Of a stretch of DNA of 28,085 bases, positions 6,436 through 15,758 are shown piece by piece. The position numbers and the translations under genes are program-made. Position 1 is the stretch's first letter. The number at the start of each line of letters is the position of its first letter. The notes beneath the pieces are model-generated. The model was not told the DNA's origin, made no database searches, and saw only the letters and a list, made by a program, of their open reading frames with translations. The DNA is from CAZZKJ01 sp964654695 (GTDB taxonomy: Bacteria > Krumholzibacteriota > Krumholzibacteriia > WVZY01): positions 1 through 28,085 of the forward strand of contig CAZZKJ010000027.1 in NCBI GenBank assembly GCA_964654695.1. The letters run 5' to 3'.

Positions 6436-9126
6436 ATGCAGCGCAAATCGATTCTTGGTTTCGTTCTCTTGATTTTATCAATTATATGTTCGGTCAGCGA
6501 CGCCCCGGCTCAATGGACGGATCACGGCGAAACGATATCAGCAGCCGTCGGCAGCCAGTATAATGCGGAGATAATCCCGGACGGAGCCGGCGGTGCCATC
6601 ATGGTATGGATGGATTTCCGCAGCCTGGATAATTATGACATCTATGCCCAGAGGATAGACGGAGATGGAAACGTATTATGGACCGCGGATGGTGTAGCCG
6701 TCTGTACGGCGGCCGCGGGTCAAATCAATCCCCAGATCATCTCCGACGGCGCCGGAGGGGCGATTGTTGTATGGTCCGACAGCCGAAGCGGCCCAACGGA
6801 CTCCGATATATATGCGCAGAGAGTGGATGCAAACGGTAACATGCTTTGGACAGCGAATGGGAAGGCGATCTCAAACGCTCCCCAGAATCAAGAAGTGCCA
6901 AATATCGCTCCCGACGGTTCGGGCGGGGCTATAATCTGCTGGCGGGATTTTCGGAATGGAACTGATCTAAACATATATGCCCAGCACGTAGATACCGGCG
7001 GAAATGCATTGTGGAATCTAAACGGAGTGTCTGTCTGCTCGGCTGCAGGCATACAGTTTCATGTTCACTCGGTTTCGGACGGCGCCGGAGGGGCGATCTT
7101 CGCCTGGCGCGACGAGCGCGTCCCGACGGACGTCAATCTCTACGCCCAGAGACTGGATTCAAACGGTGTTCCCCTATGGACGACCGACGGTGTGCCGTTC
7201 TGCGGTGCCGCAGACTATCAGGATTTTTTTGGACCTATTATCTCGGATGGATACGGCGGCGCAATTATTGCGTGGGAGGATAATCGCGATGGAACAAATT
7301 ATGACATTTACGTCCAGCGTATCAATTCCAACGGCAGTAATGTCTGGGATTACAACGGGAAGATAGTATGTTCTGCAATTTATAATCAATACAACCCGCT
7401 TGCGGTTTCGGATGGTGCCGGCGGGGTGATAATAGCATGGGAGGATAACCGGGGACCTTATTACAGCGATGTATACGCGCAAAGAATCATGGTGGACGGC
7501 AACGCGGCCTGGACGGCCGATGGTATTCCGATTTCAACCGTCGAAGGTGGCGATTACAGGTATCTCTACAAGCCTGTTTCCGATGGCGCAGGCGGTGCTA
7601 TTATCGTATGGGAGGATTACAGATTCATGTACTCCCCCAAGGCCGACGTCTATGCCCAGCGCATAGACGGAGGTGGGACCGTTCGCTGGAAGATAGACGG
7701 TGCGCTTGTAGCCGCTTCACAAATGGATCAGTATTATCCGCGGATAGCGCTGGACGGAGACGGAGGCGCAATATTCGTATGGAGCGAATGGGGAAACGAT
7801 GAAGATATATTTGCCCAGCGCCTGGAGCTGAATCTCGGCAATTGGGGCCGCATCGAACCATCCATAGTGTCCGTGCAGGATGTGGCCGGCGACCAGGGGG
7901 GGAAAATAAAAGTCGAATGGTCGGCGAGCCGTCTGGATGTTTTCGATGAACGCACCGTTACATACTATTCGGTATGGCGTGCTCTGGACCCGATGCTCTC
8001 ACCGGTGCCATCGCCGGAGTTTGTTCATGAAATCCCGGATATAAAAGAAGATTTCCAAGGCCGGGCGTACCGCGTCGAAAAAACGCTTGCCGGGAATTAC
8101 TACTGGGAGTGGATAAGCAATATAAACGCATCGTATCTTCCTGGATATGCGATGACGGTTCCGACGCTTGCGGATTCGGCCGCCTCGAACACGCGGTGGC
8201 GCTTTTTCCAGGCAGCCGCCCACACGGCTGATCCGTTCGTCTTCTGGATGTCAAAACCCGACAGCGGCTACTCGGTCGACAACCTCTCTCCGGCGGCCCC
8301 GCAGGGACTCGCCGGTGATTACAGCTACGCCCTCGGCAAGCTTATGCTTGTCTGGAATGCCAACATCGAGGCCGATCTATCTCATTATGCGGTCTACCGC
8401 GGGAGTGGAGCGGGCTTCATTCCTTCGGACCTAAACCGTATAGCCACCTCTCCTGATACCATTGTAACCGATCTCCCTTATCCTCCGGAGCAGCCTTATT
8501 ACATAAAACTCTCGGCCGTGGATATACACGGAAACGAGAGCGAGTTCGCCGTGCTTCCTCCCGAGAGCGTAACGACGCCCACTATGGTGACCGGCTTTGA
8601 GTCGTCATGGAACGATGAAGGATACGTGGAGATTTCCTGGGTGATGAGCAATCCTTCCCCAGGCGATGCGTTCACGGTAGAGAGGAAATCCGGCGCGGAC
8701 GGGGTTTACAGGGAGCTTTCGGTTGAGATCGCACGAGAGGGACAAACAGCGCGGTTCAATGACGGCTCCGCCGAGCGGGGAAACACCTATACTTATCGTG
8801 TCAGCGCGGTGGATGGTGGAGCCGGGCTTTTATTATTCCTCACAACCGTTTCCATACCGCAGTTGGAATTTGCTCTATATCAGAACTACCCCAATCCGTT
8901 CAGATCGGATACTTCGATAAGGTTCGAACTTCCCCAAGCTGTGAATGTGGAGCTTTCTGTTTTTGATGCCGCCGGAAGAAAGGTAGCTTCACTATTCAGC
9001 GGGCGAAAACGTGCGGGTATCCACAAGATTCCGTTCAACTCGAGGACGCTTGCATCGGGAGTTTACTTTTATAAGCTCAAGGCTGGATCGAAGACGTTTT
9101 CGAAAAAGATGATCATCATGCATTGA
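6436..9126 (+). CDS. Secreted eight-repeat (beta-propeller-like) protein with fibronectin-type and T9SS type A sorting domains
   Basis: 896 residues; GGAGG lies 7-8 bases before ATG 6436. A signal peptide (SILGFVLLILSIICSVSDA) is cleaved probably near APAQ at 23-26. Residues 36-462 hold eight repeats of 51-58 residues, each with a DGAGGAIxxW core, a D-x-R turn, IYAQRxDxxGxxxW and a following DG; this spacing fits propeller blades. Residues about 480-810 contain fibronectin/Ig-like segments (AAPQGLAGDYSYALGKLMLVW). Residues 812-896 form a FlgD-like Por secretion domain with YQNYPNPFRSDTSIRFELP, ASGVYFYKL and a terminal KKMIIMH. In Bacteroidota such domains route proteins through the type IX system and are removed or anchored at the surface; no T9SS gene lies here. 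Likely a large surface or extracellular protein of unknown ligand. Confidence 0.85.
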   Translation: MQRKSILGFVLLILSIICSVSDAPAQWTDHGETISAAVGSQYNAEIIPDGAGGAIMVWMDFRSLDNYDIYAQRIDGDGNVLWTADGVAVCTAAAGQINPQIISDGAGGAIVVWSDSRSGPTDSDIYAQRVDANGNMLWTANGKAISNAPQNQEVPNIAPDGSGGAIICWRDFRNGTDLNIYAQHVDTGGNALWNLNGVSVCSAAGIQFHVHSVSDGAGGAIFAWRDERVPTDVNLYAQRLDSNGVPLWTTDGVPFCGAADYQDFFGPIISDGYGGAIIAWEDNRDGTNYDIYVQRINSNGSNVWDYNGKIVCSAIYNQYNPLAVSDGAGGVIIAWEDNRGPYYSDVYAQRIMVDGNAAWTADGIPISTVEGGDYRYLYKPVSDGAGGAIIVWEDYRFMYSPKADVYAQRIDGGGTVRWKIDGALVAASQMDQYYPRIALDGDGGAIFVWSEWGNDEDIFAQRLELNLGNWGRIEPSIVSVQDVAGDQGGKIKVEWSASRLDVFDERTVTYYSVWRALDPMLSPVPSPEFVHEIPDIKEDFQGRAYRVEKTLAGNYYWEWISNINASYLPGYAMTVPTLADSAASNTRWRFFQAAAHTADPFVFWMSKPDSGYSVDNLSPAAPQGLAGDYSYALGKLMLVWNANIEADLSHYAVYRGSGAGFIPSDLNRIATSPDTIVTDLPYPPEQPYYIKLSAVDIHGNESEFAVLPPESVTTPTMVTGFESSWNDEGYVEISWVMSNPSPGDAFTVERKSGADGVYRELSVEIAREGQTARFNDGSAERGNTYTYRVSAVDGGAGLLLFLTTVSIPQLEFALYQNYPNPFRSDTSIRFELPQAVNVELSVFDAAGRKVASLFSGRKRAGIHKIPFNSRTLASGVYFYKLKAGSKTFSKKMIIMH
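6541..7821 (+). repeat. Eight tandem DGAGGAI-W-IYAQR coding repeats
   Basis: Cores begin at residues 49, 104, 160, 215, 271, 325, 383 and 440 of the 896-residue protein (PDGAGG, SDGAGG, PDGSGG, SDGAGG, SDGYGG, SDGAGG, SDGAGG, LDGDGG), so the period is 54-58 residues. They are diverged at DNA level, so this is an old duplication series and not a recent expansion. Confidence 0.85.
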
Positions 9127-9213
9127 TGCGGCTTCAGTCCTATTCGTTGAATCCTTGTACCTGGATTTCCTAGCCGCGGTTCGTCCCGTCTCATGAAGAG
9201 TCTCCATCAGGAG

Positions 9214-10134
9214 CTATAATCTCCGCACCCCGCCGTCATGGTCGGCGGCATAAAGAATCCTGCTGTTGAGATCCACACATGCCCAACGGCCCTGCTCGGG
9301 GATGTAGCTTTCACAAAAAGCGTGATTGCTGTATTTTACTTCACCTAAAGCGCCGCCTACGCTGACCCGCCGGGTTTTTATTCCCAGGGCGTTGGAGAAA
9401 AGATTGTATATACCGGCAAAGTTGGTGCACCAGATTCCGGATTCTCCTGCCTTGGCCATTTTGTATGATTCCAGCGGCGAAGCTCCCTGCATTTTTTCCG
9501 AAGGAACCCCCCGCTTATCGTCCAAGGAGTCCAAAAGCCATTTTCCCAATACCTTTATGATATCGGTAGAGGACATGTCATTATTATCGAAGTTCGGAAA
9601 AAGTTTTCTGGCTTCTTCGAGTTCATCCTCCTTCAAGTCCCATCCGCACCAATCCTCGAGGGAGAAGGTCTTATTCTTCCAGACCGGGATGCTTATATTA
9701 CTTATTCGATAGCTATCGGCAGCTTTGGATCTTGCGGCGGTTTTGAAAACCTCTGCCGGTGTATATTCCATCGTGAATGTAAACGAGATGCCATCCTTCG
9801 AAAGCTCTCTTTCAGAGGATATTTTATAACTATGGGTTCCGTTCAACATCTTCACATGCGGGTAAGGGGCGGTTATTTCGTAAGGATCACCTTCGTCCGG
9901 CGTTACGGTCCATTCGCCTGTATTATTAGTAGAATTCAGAACGATTTCGAGTAAATCCCGCGAGAGCACTTTGTTCCCGATAACCCGTGGGGTTTCCCTT
10001 ACGTCCATGATGGTCTCTCTGGATACGGGAAGATAGGGATAGGCTCTTTCGATCAGCATATAATAGAGATTTACAAGGGTAAGAGAGCCAAACAAGATAC
10101 CGGCAAGTATATAGGGTGTTTTCATCTTATGCAC
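9214..10134 (-). CDS. Membrane-anchored transglutaminase-like protein
   Basis: 306 residues from GTG 10134, or 303 from ATG 10125, which is the likelier start; the signal-anchor follows either (YILAGILFGSLTLVNLYYML). Residues 30-210 have no recognised domain. The C-terminal 75 residues show the transglutaminase-like Cys-His-Asp triad: Cys236 in GIWCTNFAG, His271 in NHAFCESY and Asp288 in CVDLNS. Proteins of this superfamily act as cysteine peptidases or cross-linking enzymes. The chain ends only 18 residues after the Asp, shorter than many relatives. It follows actF by 17-26 bases and is last in the ACIII operon, with convergent genes beyond it. Extracytoplasmic location is predicted; a role in maturing the complex is only a guess from position. 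Confidence 0.7.
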   Translation of the reverse strand: MHKMKTPYILAGILFGSLTLVNLYYMLIERAYPYLPVSRETIMDVRETPRVIGNKVLSRDLLEIVLNSTNNTGEWTVTPDEGDPYEITAPYPHVKMLNGTHSYKISSERELSKDGISFTFTMEYTPAEVFKTAARSKAADSYRISNISIPVWKNKTFSLEDWCGWDLKEDELEEARKLFPNFDNNDMSSTDIIKVLGKWLLDSLDDKRGVPSEKMQGASPLESYKMAKAGESGIWCTNFAGIYNLFSNALGIKTRRVSVGGALGEVKYSNHAFCESYIPEQGRWACVDLNSRILYAADHDGGVRRL

Positions 10135-10151
10135 TCATCATGGAATTTTTC

Positions 10152-11192
10152 TTAATCTGCGGTTTTTCTTGTTGTCAAATCAACATGCTTCCAAAGTATA
10201 TGAAAAATGAATCCCATGACGGCAAATTCAACAGGCACCAGCATCCAGTTTACCGGGGCCGGCAGGTGAATCATCAAAATCTTTTCCAGAAGCAGCCCGG
10301 AAAGCATCAAAACGGCCAGGCCGGAGAGGACTATCCGGTTGGATTTGACCGGCTTTGAAAGGAGAACGGCAAAGGGCACAACGAAAAGACAGGCCAGCAC
10401 CAAACGGCTGTACAGCTTGTACGGTGGTTGAAATACGCGCTTGAACACAAAACCGGCTTCCTCAGGGAGGTTTCCATACCATATCACGAGAAACTGGGCG
10501 TAAAAAAGACCGGCCCAGAAAAGACTGAAACCAAAAAACAGCGTTGCCGCATCCCTCATGGACATCTTGATTGTTGCATCCTGCTTGTCCGCAAAAACAC
10601 AGACGAGTATGGAAACGGCTATGCCCGAATAAACTGCTTCCACAAAGAAAAAACCGCCAAAGAGAGTGCTGATCCATGGATACTCGAGAGGCATTACCCA
10701 GTCGAAGGCGACAAAGCTTTGCGCGCAAACGAATGCCAGGAGATACAGTACGGCATATTTCTTTTTTGATTCCCTCTCTTCCACCGAAGACACTACGAAT
10801 TTTCTTGCGGCCGCAAAAATGATCAGAAACAAGAAGAGATTTCGCGACATGAAAAAGTTTTTATTCAGCCATCTCGTCTGATGATCCATCCAGGGATATA
10901 TTCCCATTCTCATGAACATCAAAAGAAACAAAAGAGCAAGAAAAGGAATCATGTAGTATAAGACTAAAAGCTTGAGTTTGACAGGCTGGATCCATTTGGC
11001 ATTGGACAGCTCCGCGGCGGCGACCAGCGCGATCGAGCCTTCCACGACGGCCGTCCAATAGGTGAGAAGAAGCAGCAGAGAACCTTTCGAGGGTGAGAGG
11101 ATCTCCAGAGCGCCGATAATTGCTCCCGCGGCCAGCATGACGCCTGTTAGATTTGGCAGCTTCATATTCTTGCGGTCATCAATGGCCGGCAT
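10152..11192 (-). CDS. actF: Alternative complex III subunit ActF (quinol:cytochrome c oxidoreductase membrane subunit)
   Basis: 346 residues with about ten hydrophobic helices. The strongest signature is FDWVMPLEYPWISTLFGG (163-180), matching the conserved FDW-x-M-x-L-E-x-x-W-x-S-T-x-F-G segment of ActF. Other family-like parts are YWTAVVEGSIAL near the start and FYAQFLVIWYGNLPEE. ActF is the smaller relative of ActC in the membrane arm of ACIII, which oxidises menaquinol and feeds c-type cytochromes. The gene begins 3 bases after the actD stop and is therefore co-transcribed. Length is slightly below the roughly 400 residues common in Bacteroidota. Confidence 0.85.
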   Translation of the reverse strand: MPAIDDRKNMKLPNLTGVMLAAGAIIGALEILSPSKGSLLLLLTYWTAVVEGSIALVAAAELSNAKWIQPVKLKLLVLYYMIPFLALLFLLMFMRMGIYPWMDHQTRWLNKNFFMSRNLFLFLIIFAAARKFVVSSVEERESKKKYAVLYLLAFVCAQSFVAFDWVMPLEYPWISTLFGGFFFVEAVYSGIAVSILVCVFADKQDATIKMSMRDAATLFFGFSLFWAGLFYAQFLVIWYGNLPEEAGFVFKRVFQPPYKLYSRLVLACLFVVPFAVLLSKPVKSNRIVLSGLAVLMLSGLLLEKILMIHLPAPVNWMLVPVEFAVMGFIFHILWKHVDLTTRKTAD

Positions 11193-11195
11193 TGT

Positions 11196-11624
11196 TTATT
11201 CATCCTCTTTGATAATAATGACAAATTCATTTGTGAATTCATCTGTTGAAAATATTGTGCTGATCGCGGGAAGCCTTGCGGCTAAAAGAAATCCCGCAAA
11301 AGAGGAAAGCGCCCCGAACAGAATCGTCAGCGCAAACGCAATTATCAGAAAAGCCGGTATGGAAACGAGCGGTTTTGCGCTGCTCATAAGGTGCCAGGCC
11401 TTGACGGTGTATATGGTAAAAGCAAACCCGGCCGTGAGCCCGAATATAGCGCCGAAAAGCGCGAAACCCCGCACGCCGCTCGGCTTGGAATCCATCAGCT
11501 CTTCGGCTTTATGAACCGGGTAGGGAGAAAGCGTCTTGATATTTTTTAGCGGTATTTTCTGTTCGATAAGCCCGCGAAGTTTGTCGACAAAATCGTTTTG
11601 ATTGTCAAAAACAAACCGTTTCAT
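11196..11624 (-). CDS. actD: Alternative complex III subunit ActD (DUF3341)
   Basis: 142 residues. A soluble N-terminal part (MKRFVFDNQNDFVDKLRGL, TLSPYPVH) is followed by two membrane helices at about 54-73 (FALFGAIFGLTAGFAFTIYT) and 85-112, the pattern of DUF3341. ActD packs against ActC and ActF in the membrane arm and carries no cofactor. It overlaps the actC stop by 4 bases (11621-11624), so translation is coupled. Shorter than many ActD proteins (170-200), mainly at the C-terminus. Confidence 0.85.
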   Translation of the reverse strand: MKRFVFDNQNDFVDKLRGLIEQKIPLKNIKTLSPYPVHKAEELMDSKPSGVRGFALFGAIFGLTAGFAFTIYTVKAWHLMSSAKPLVSIPAFLIIAFALTILFGALSSFAGFLLAARLPAISTIFSTDEFTNEFVIIIKEDE

Positions 11625-12952
11625 CGTTCCGCCTCTTCTTTCAATTCGGTGATGGAGAGTATGGGAAGAACCTTCACGAAGATCAGAAACAGAGTAAAAA
11701 ATAACCCGAAGCTTCCCAAAGTAATGCCGGCTTCGACAAAAGTCGGCTTATAAGTACCCCAGGCGTAAGGGTTGTAATCTTTTGCGAGCGAGGTGACGAT
11801 CAGTACGAACCGTTCGAGCCACATGCCGATATTCACAAAAATCGAAATTACCAGTAGAAAGGCCAGGTTCCGGCGCAGTCTCTTTATGAACAGAGTGAGA
11901 GGGAAAAGCGAGTTGCAAAAGATCATGGTCCAGTAAAATGGTTTGTAGTCTCCTCCCATCCGGTACAAGAACATGGTTTTATCGAACTCGTTCCCGCTGT
12001 AAAACGCCAGCGAGATTTCGACGATGTAGGCATAACTGACTATCAAGGATGTAAAAAGAAGAATCTTGGCGATGGCCTCGAAATGATCCAGCGTTATATA
12101 CTTTTGCAAGGAGAATATCTTTCTCATGGGCACGACGAGGGTTATAACCATGGCCGTTCCCGAGAAGATGGCTCCGGCCACAAAATAAGGGGCGAAGATC
12201 GTGGTGTGCCAACCGGGAATTATGCTCATTGCGAAATCCCACGATACCACCGAATGAACCGATATAACCAGGGGCGTGGCAAAAGCCGCCAGCAGGGTGT
12301 AGAGCTGTTTGTAATGTCTCCACTGGTTGTTGGTTCCTTTCCATCCCAGGGAAAGCGCGCTGTACAGCCATTTTCTCGCTCCGACCGCCCACCGTTTCAC
12401 AATGGCCAGGTCGGGTATCATACCGACAAAAAAGAACACCACGCTGACCGTGAAATAAGTACCGACGGCAAACACGTCCCACATGAGCGGTGATTTGAAG
12501 TTTGTCCAGACGAGCCGCTGGTTCGGGTAGGGTATAAGCCAGTAGAACAACCACGATCTTCCCAGATGGATAAGGGGAAACAGACCCGCCGTCATGACCG
12601 CAAAAACCGTCATGGCTTCCGCAGCCCTGTTGAAACTGCTTCTAAAGCGCGCCCTGAAAAGAAAGAGAACCGCTGATATGAGTGTTCCGGAGTGGGCTAT
12701 TCCCACCCAGAAAACAAAATCGGTTATGTAAATACCCCACCCCACGGGATGGGTCAAACCGCTGACGCCCATACCCCGCTTCATCTGATAAATCCAGAGC
12801 GTCATGCCCGTGACAAAAAGGGTCGATGTCACTGCTATGGCCACCCAATACCAGATAGAGGGTTTGCGCATGGCGGCGAGAACATCCGCTTCCACGGACT
12901 GTTCGAATCCGGCCTTGGAATCTTTGTATCTGCCGCGCATCTCCTCAGCCAT
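11621..12952 (-). CDS. actC: Alternative complex III subunit ActC (NrfD/PsrC-like quinol-binding membrane subunit)
   Basis: 443 residues, about ten membrane helices. Family features include SIWYWVAIAVTSTLFVTGM, the quinol-side motif WVGIAHSGTLISAVLFLF, and LIHLGRSWLFYWLIPYPN. ActC is an NrfD-fold protein that takes electrons from menaquinol and passes them to the Fe-S clusters of ActB. The gene overlaps actB by 8 bases (12945-12952) and actD by 4, indicating a tightly coupled operon. Residues 1-30 are a hydrophilic lead-in typical of the family. Confidence 0.9.
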   Translation of the reverse strand: MAEEMRGRYKDSKAGFEQSVEADVLAAMRKPSIWYWVAIAVTSTLFVTGMTLWIYQMKRGMGVSGLTHPVGWGIYITDFVFWVGIAHSGTLISAVLFLFRARFRSSFNRAAEAMTVFAVMTAGLFPLIHLGRSWLFYWLIPYPNQRLVWTNFKSPLMWDVFAVGTYFTVSVVFFFVGMIPDLAIVKRWAVGARKWLYSALSLGWKGTNNQWRHYKQLYTLLAAFATPLVISVHSVVSWDFAMSIIPGWHTTIFAPYFVAGAIFSGTAMVITLVVPMRKIFSLQKYITLDHFEAIAKILLFTSLIVSYAYIVEISLAFYSGNEFDKTMFLYRMGGDYKPFYWTMIFCNSLFPLTLFIKRLRRNLAFLLVISIFVNIGMWLERFVLIVTSLAKDYNPYAWGTYKPTFVEAGITLGSFGLFFTLFLIFVKVLPILSITELKEEAER

Positions 12953-15737
12953 TTTTATGCGCTTTCCTTTTGCTTATATAATAGACCGAAGGCTCGGTGC
13001 CAAGATGCTCGAAAACGCGGTAGGCTCCGGACGATTTAACCAGCTTGTAGACCTTGGAGTTCGTGTCGAGAAGGTTGCCAAACACGATTGCATCCGCGGG
13101 GCAGGTCTGAGCACAGGCAGGGATCATCTCGCCGTCTTTCACCTTTCTTTCTTCATCCTTGGCATGGTCTTTCGCCGCTCTTATTCTCTGGATACAAAAA
13201 GTGCACTTCTCCATTATGCCTTTGTCGCGTACGGCGATGTCGGGATTGAGCATCTTGTCCAGGGGGTTTTCCCATTCGGGATCGAACCAATTGAATCTTC
13301 TCACCTTGTAGGGGCAGTTATTCGAGCAGTACCTCGTACCCACGCAGCGGTTGTAAACCTGCGCGTTCAATCCCTCGGGATTGTGATAGGTCGCATAAAC
13401 CGGACATACCGATTCGCAGGGCGCGTTATCACACTGCTGGCACATCATCGGCAGAAAATGCGCTTTGCCGCGGTCTTCATAATAAGGTTCGATCCTGAGC
13501 CATGAAAGCTCCCTCCCTCTGAGGTGCTCCTTCTTGCCGACAATTGGAACATTGTTCTCGATATAACATGCGGCCACGCACGCCGAACACCCCGTGCAGC
13601 TATCGAGATCCACGCAGATTGTCCAATGGTAGTTTTCATATCTCGGCTTGGGATAAAAACTATACGTCTCATGCATGGGCTCTTTTTCATGAGCCTGCGG
13701 ATCCGGTATGAGCCCGCGGCCGTGCTGGGAAGTTGATGCGGATAGAATGGGATTATGCAGCTTGCGCCCTGTTTTTTCTATTTCGATATCGCTCAGATAA
13801 CGTATCCCTTCACCGCTCTCTTTGTCGACTCCAAAAAAAGAAGCTTTCGGATCGTCTGCAGGGATCATGAATACGCCGGCGGGGAGCAGAGGTTGAATCT
13901 TTGCGGGAAGGGCCGCATTCCAGACACCGTTAGAAACCAGCACTTCATCATTATCATCTATATGTTTTGAGGCGGCTTCCTCGGGAGGGATCGATATCCA
14001 CCTGCCGTAGGAAATGGTGGTGAGCGGATCCGGGATCTCGCTAAGAAGCTGAAGATCGGCGCTTCTTCCATCAAAGCTGCGTATCGAAGGCGCCGCGACA
14101 AGTGTCGGCCTGCGATGGACGGGTGCAAGCTCGAAGCCGTCTGCAAAAATCCGTGCCTGCTCCATATCGAGCCTGGTGTTTCCGGGTTCTTCCCGCAGCT
14201 CGATAAACCCCCGATCCATTAGCGATTCGATCTGCCGGGGTTGGTATTCATTTTTCCAGCTTTTGAAAACATAATCCTGATAACTCTCCGATCCATTTTC
14301 ATGACCGCTTCTCGCAAGGAGTCGGAGAAGGATATCGCCCTGCGGAAGCGAGTTGTAAAGAGGTTTTAGAGCCGGTTGAATCACGGTTTTCGTGTCCCGG
14401 CGCGGGCTTGCATCGCCCCATGATTCGAGAGAGTGGCTCAAGGGCAGAACCAGATCGCACTGTTTTACGGTCTCGTTCATGAGTTCGGCTATACCTACGC
14501 TCAGGGAAGCCTTGCCGAATACCTTTCTCAATTTCGCGCCGGGGGCAGAGGCCTGCAAAGGATCAGCCGCGGCAATCATCGCAAGACCAATCTTGCCGGC
14601 GGCGAACCTGTCTGAAAGTTTTTCCAGGTCGTTCAACGTACCGACTTTTTCATATCCTTCCGATTTGGAAAAATTAACGGTTTTGTCTATCTGCCCCGAA
14701 GACCATTGGAGCAAGCCCCCCAGCATCGCCGTATCCAATCCATTTTTACAGCTCGTAGAAATACCTCCGGAGATCAACAGCGGAGAACGGGCATGGGTCA
14801 ACCGTTCGGTAAGCTTCAAAAGGCGATCGGCGGGCAATCCCGTCGCTTCCGCTGTCTCTTGGGATGTTGCGTGTGAAATACTCCGCGGTAAGGTTTTCAA
14901 GCGGCCGCCGGAGCTGTTTGACGCGGCGGTACTCCCTATCAGGTAAGCAAGAAGATGAGTCTCGCTTTGGGGAAGCATCGTCATGCGTTTATCCGCATGC
15001 AATCCCGTAAGAGACAGGTGGGGCTCCAGGTGTATCCACTCGAAGCCGCCCTCAAGCCTTCTTTTCGCGATTTGTCTGGTGTAGGATACGGGGCTTACAA
15101 AAGTCTCGAGGATATCTGCGCCGATAGTGAGAAGAAAATCGGATTTTTCTATTTCGTAACCGGGAACATCGTTTTTGCCAAACAAAACCTGGTTTGCTTT
15201 TTTTAACGCACCGTGGGAAAAAAGTTCAAATTCGGGCAGTCGTTCGATATTCAAACCGGCGCAGAAATCATCGATGAGTCCGGAAAGAGCACCCGATGTT
15301 TTCCCGGAAAGATAAACATGCTTCCTGTCCCCGGCGCTAAGCGTTCCGGTTATTATCTCAAAAGCCTTATCCCAGCTAATCGGTTGCAAGTTTCCCCGGG
15401 AATCTTTTAGAAGAGGATTTTGCAAACGCTCGGGATGATAAAGACGGGAAAGCGAAGCCTGTCCTCTAATACAAAGAGCGCCGTTATTGACGGGATGATC
15501 TTTCAAGCCTTCGAGTTTTACCGGCCACCCCTCCCTGACTTTTGCAGAAATCCCGCAGGCCGCAGGGCATTCCATACACGCCGTCTTGAAGAAGACCGGT
15601 TCACCCGGAATCACGCCGTCATCGGGAGGAACGAGATAAGGAATCAACTTTTCAGGAGTTCTTTCGAGACCGCATGAGCCCAGAAAAGAAGATCCCGATG
15701 CAATTCCCATCAATCTCATAAAATCCCGTCTGTTCAT
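12945..15737 (-). CDS. actB: Alternative complex III subunit ActB (molybdopterin-oxidoreductase-like and ferredoxin-like iron-sulfur protein)
   Basis: 930 residues from ATG 15737, chosen because GAGG lies 6 bases upstream; TTG 15740 is an in-frame alternative. The N-terminus carries a Tat-type motif (NRRDFMRL) and a possible lipidation Cys22 (FLGSC). Residues 50-680 resemble the large subunit of molybdenum oxidoreductases, with a CMECPAAC...C cluster site (C54, C57, C61, C89); in characterised ACIII this domain has lost molybdopterin. Residues 704-930 are a PsrB/NrfC-like ferredoxin part with Cys blocks CTGCSAC, CQQCDNAPCESVC, CVGTRYCSNNC, CTFC and CAQTC. It relays electrons from ActC to the haem subunits on the periplasmic side. 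Lies 21 bases after actA and overlaps actC. Confidence 0.92.
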   Translation of the reverse strand: MNRRDFMRLMGIASGSSFLGSCGLERTPEKLIPYLVPPDDGVIPGEPVFFKTACMECPAACGISAKVREGWPVKLEGLKDHPVNNGALCIRGQASLSRLYHPERLQNPLLKDSRGNLQPISWDKAFEIITGTLSAGDRKHVYLSGKTSGALSGLIDDFCAGLNIERLPEFELFSHGALKKANQVLFGKNDVPGYEIEKSDFLLTIGADILETFVSPVSYTRQIAKRRLEGGFEWIHLEPHLSLTGLHADKRMTMLPQSETHLLAYLIGSTAASNSSGGRLKTLPRSISHATSQETAEATGLPADRLLKLTERLTHARSPLLISGGISTSCKNGLDTAMLGGLLQWSSGQIDKTVNFSKSEGYEKVGTLNDLEKLSDRFAAGKIGLAMIAAADPLQASAPGAKLRKVFGKASLSVGIAELMNETVKQCDLVLPLSHSLESWGDASPRRDTKTVIQPALKPLYNSLPQGDILLRLLARSGHENGSESYQDYVFKSWKNEYQPRQIESLMDRGFIELREEPGNTRLDMEQARIFADGFELAPVHRRPTLVAAPSIRSFDGRSADLQLLSEIPDPLTTISYGRWISIPPEEAASKHIDDNDEVLVSNGVWNAALPAKIQPLLPAGVFMIPADDPKASFFGVDKESGEGIRYLSDIEIEKTGRKLHNPILSASTSQHGRGLIPDPQAHEKEPMHETYSFYPKPRYENYHWTICVDLDSCTGCSACVAACYIENNVPIVGKKEHLRGRELSWLRIEPYYEDRGKAHFLPMMCQQCDNAPCESVCPVYATYHNPEGLNAQVYNRCVGTRYCSNNCPYKVRRFNWFDPEWENPLDKMLNPDIAVRDKGIMEKCTFCIQRIRAAKDHAKDEERKVKDGEMIPACAQTCPADAIVFGNLLDTNSKVYKLVKSSGAYRVFEHLGTEPSVYYISKRKAHKNG

Positions 15738-15758
15738 CAATTTCCTCGCTGCTTGTCT

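Noticed and set aside
6541..7821. CRISPR-like or recent tandem DNA repeats
   Set aside because: The periodicity is at protein level; DNA copies are diverged and have no constant spacers.
12804..13505. 233-codon open frame on + strand
   Set aside because: Antisense to the 3' Fe-S region of actB; product has no domain and actB is unmistakable.
15735..15740. TTG 15740 as the actB start
   Set aside because: It leaves only 3 bases after GAGG; the next codon ATG 15737 has the normal 6-base spacing.
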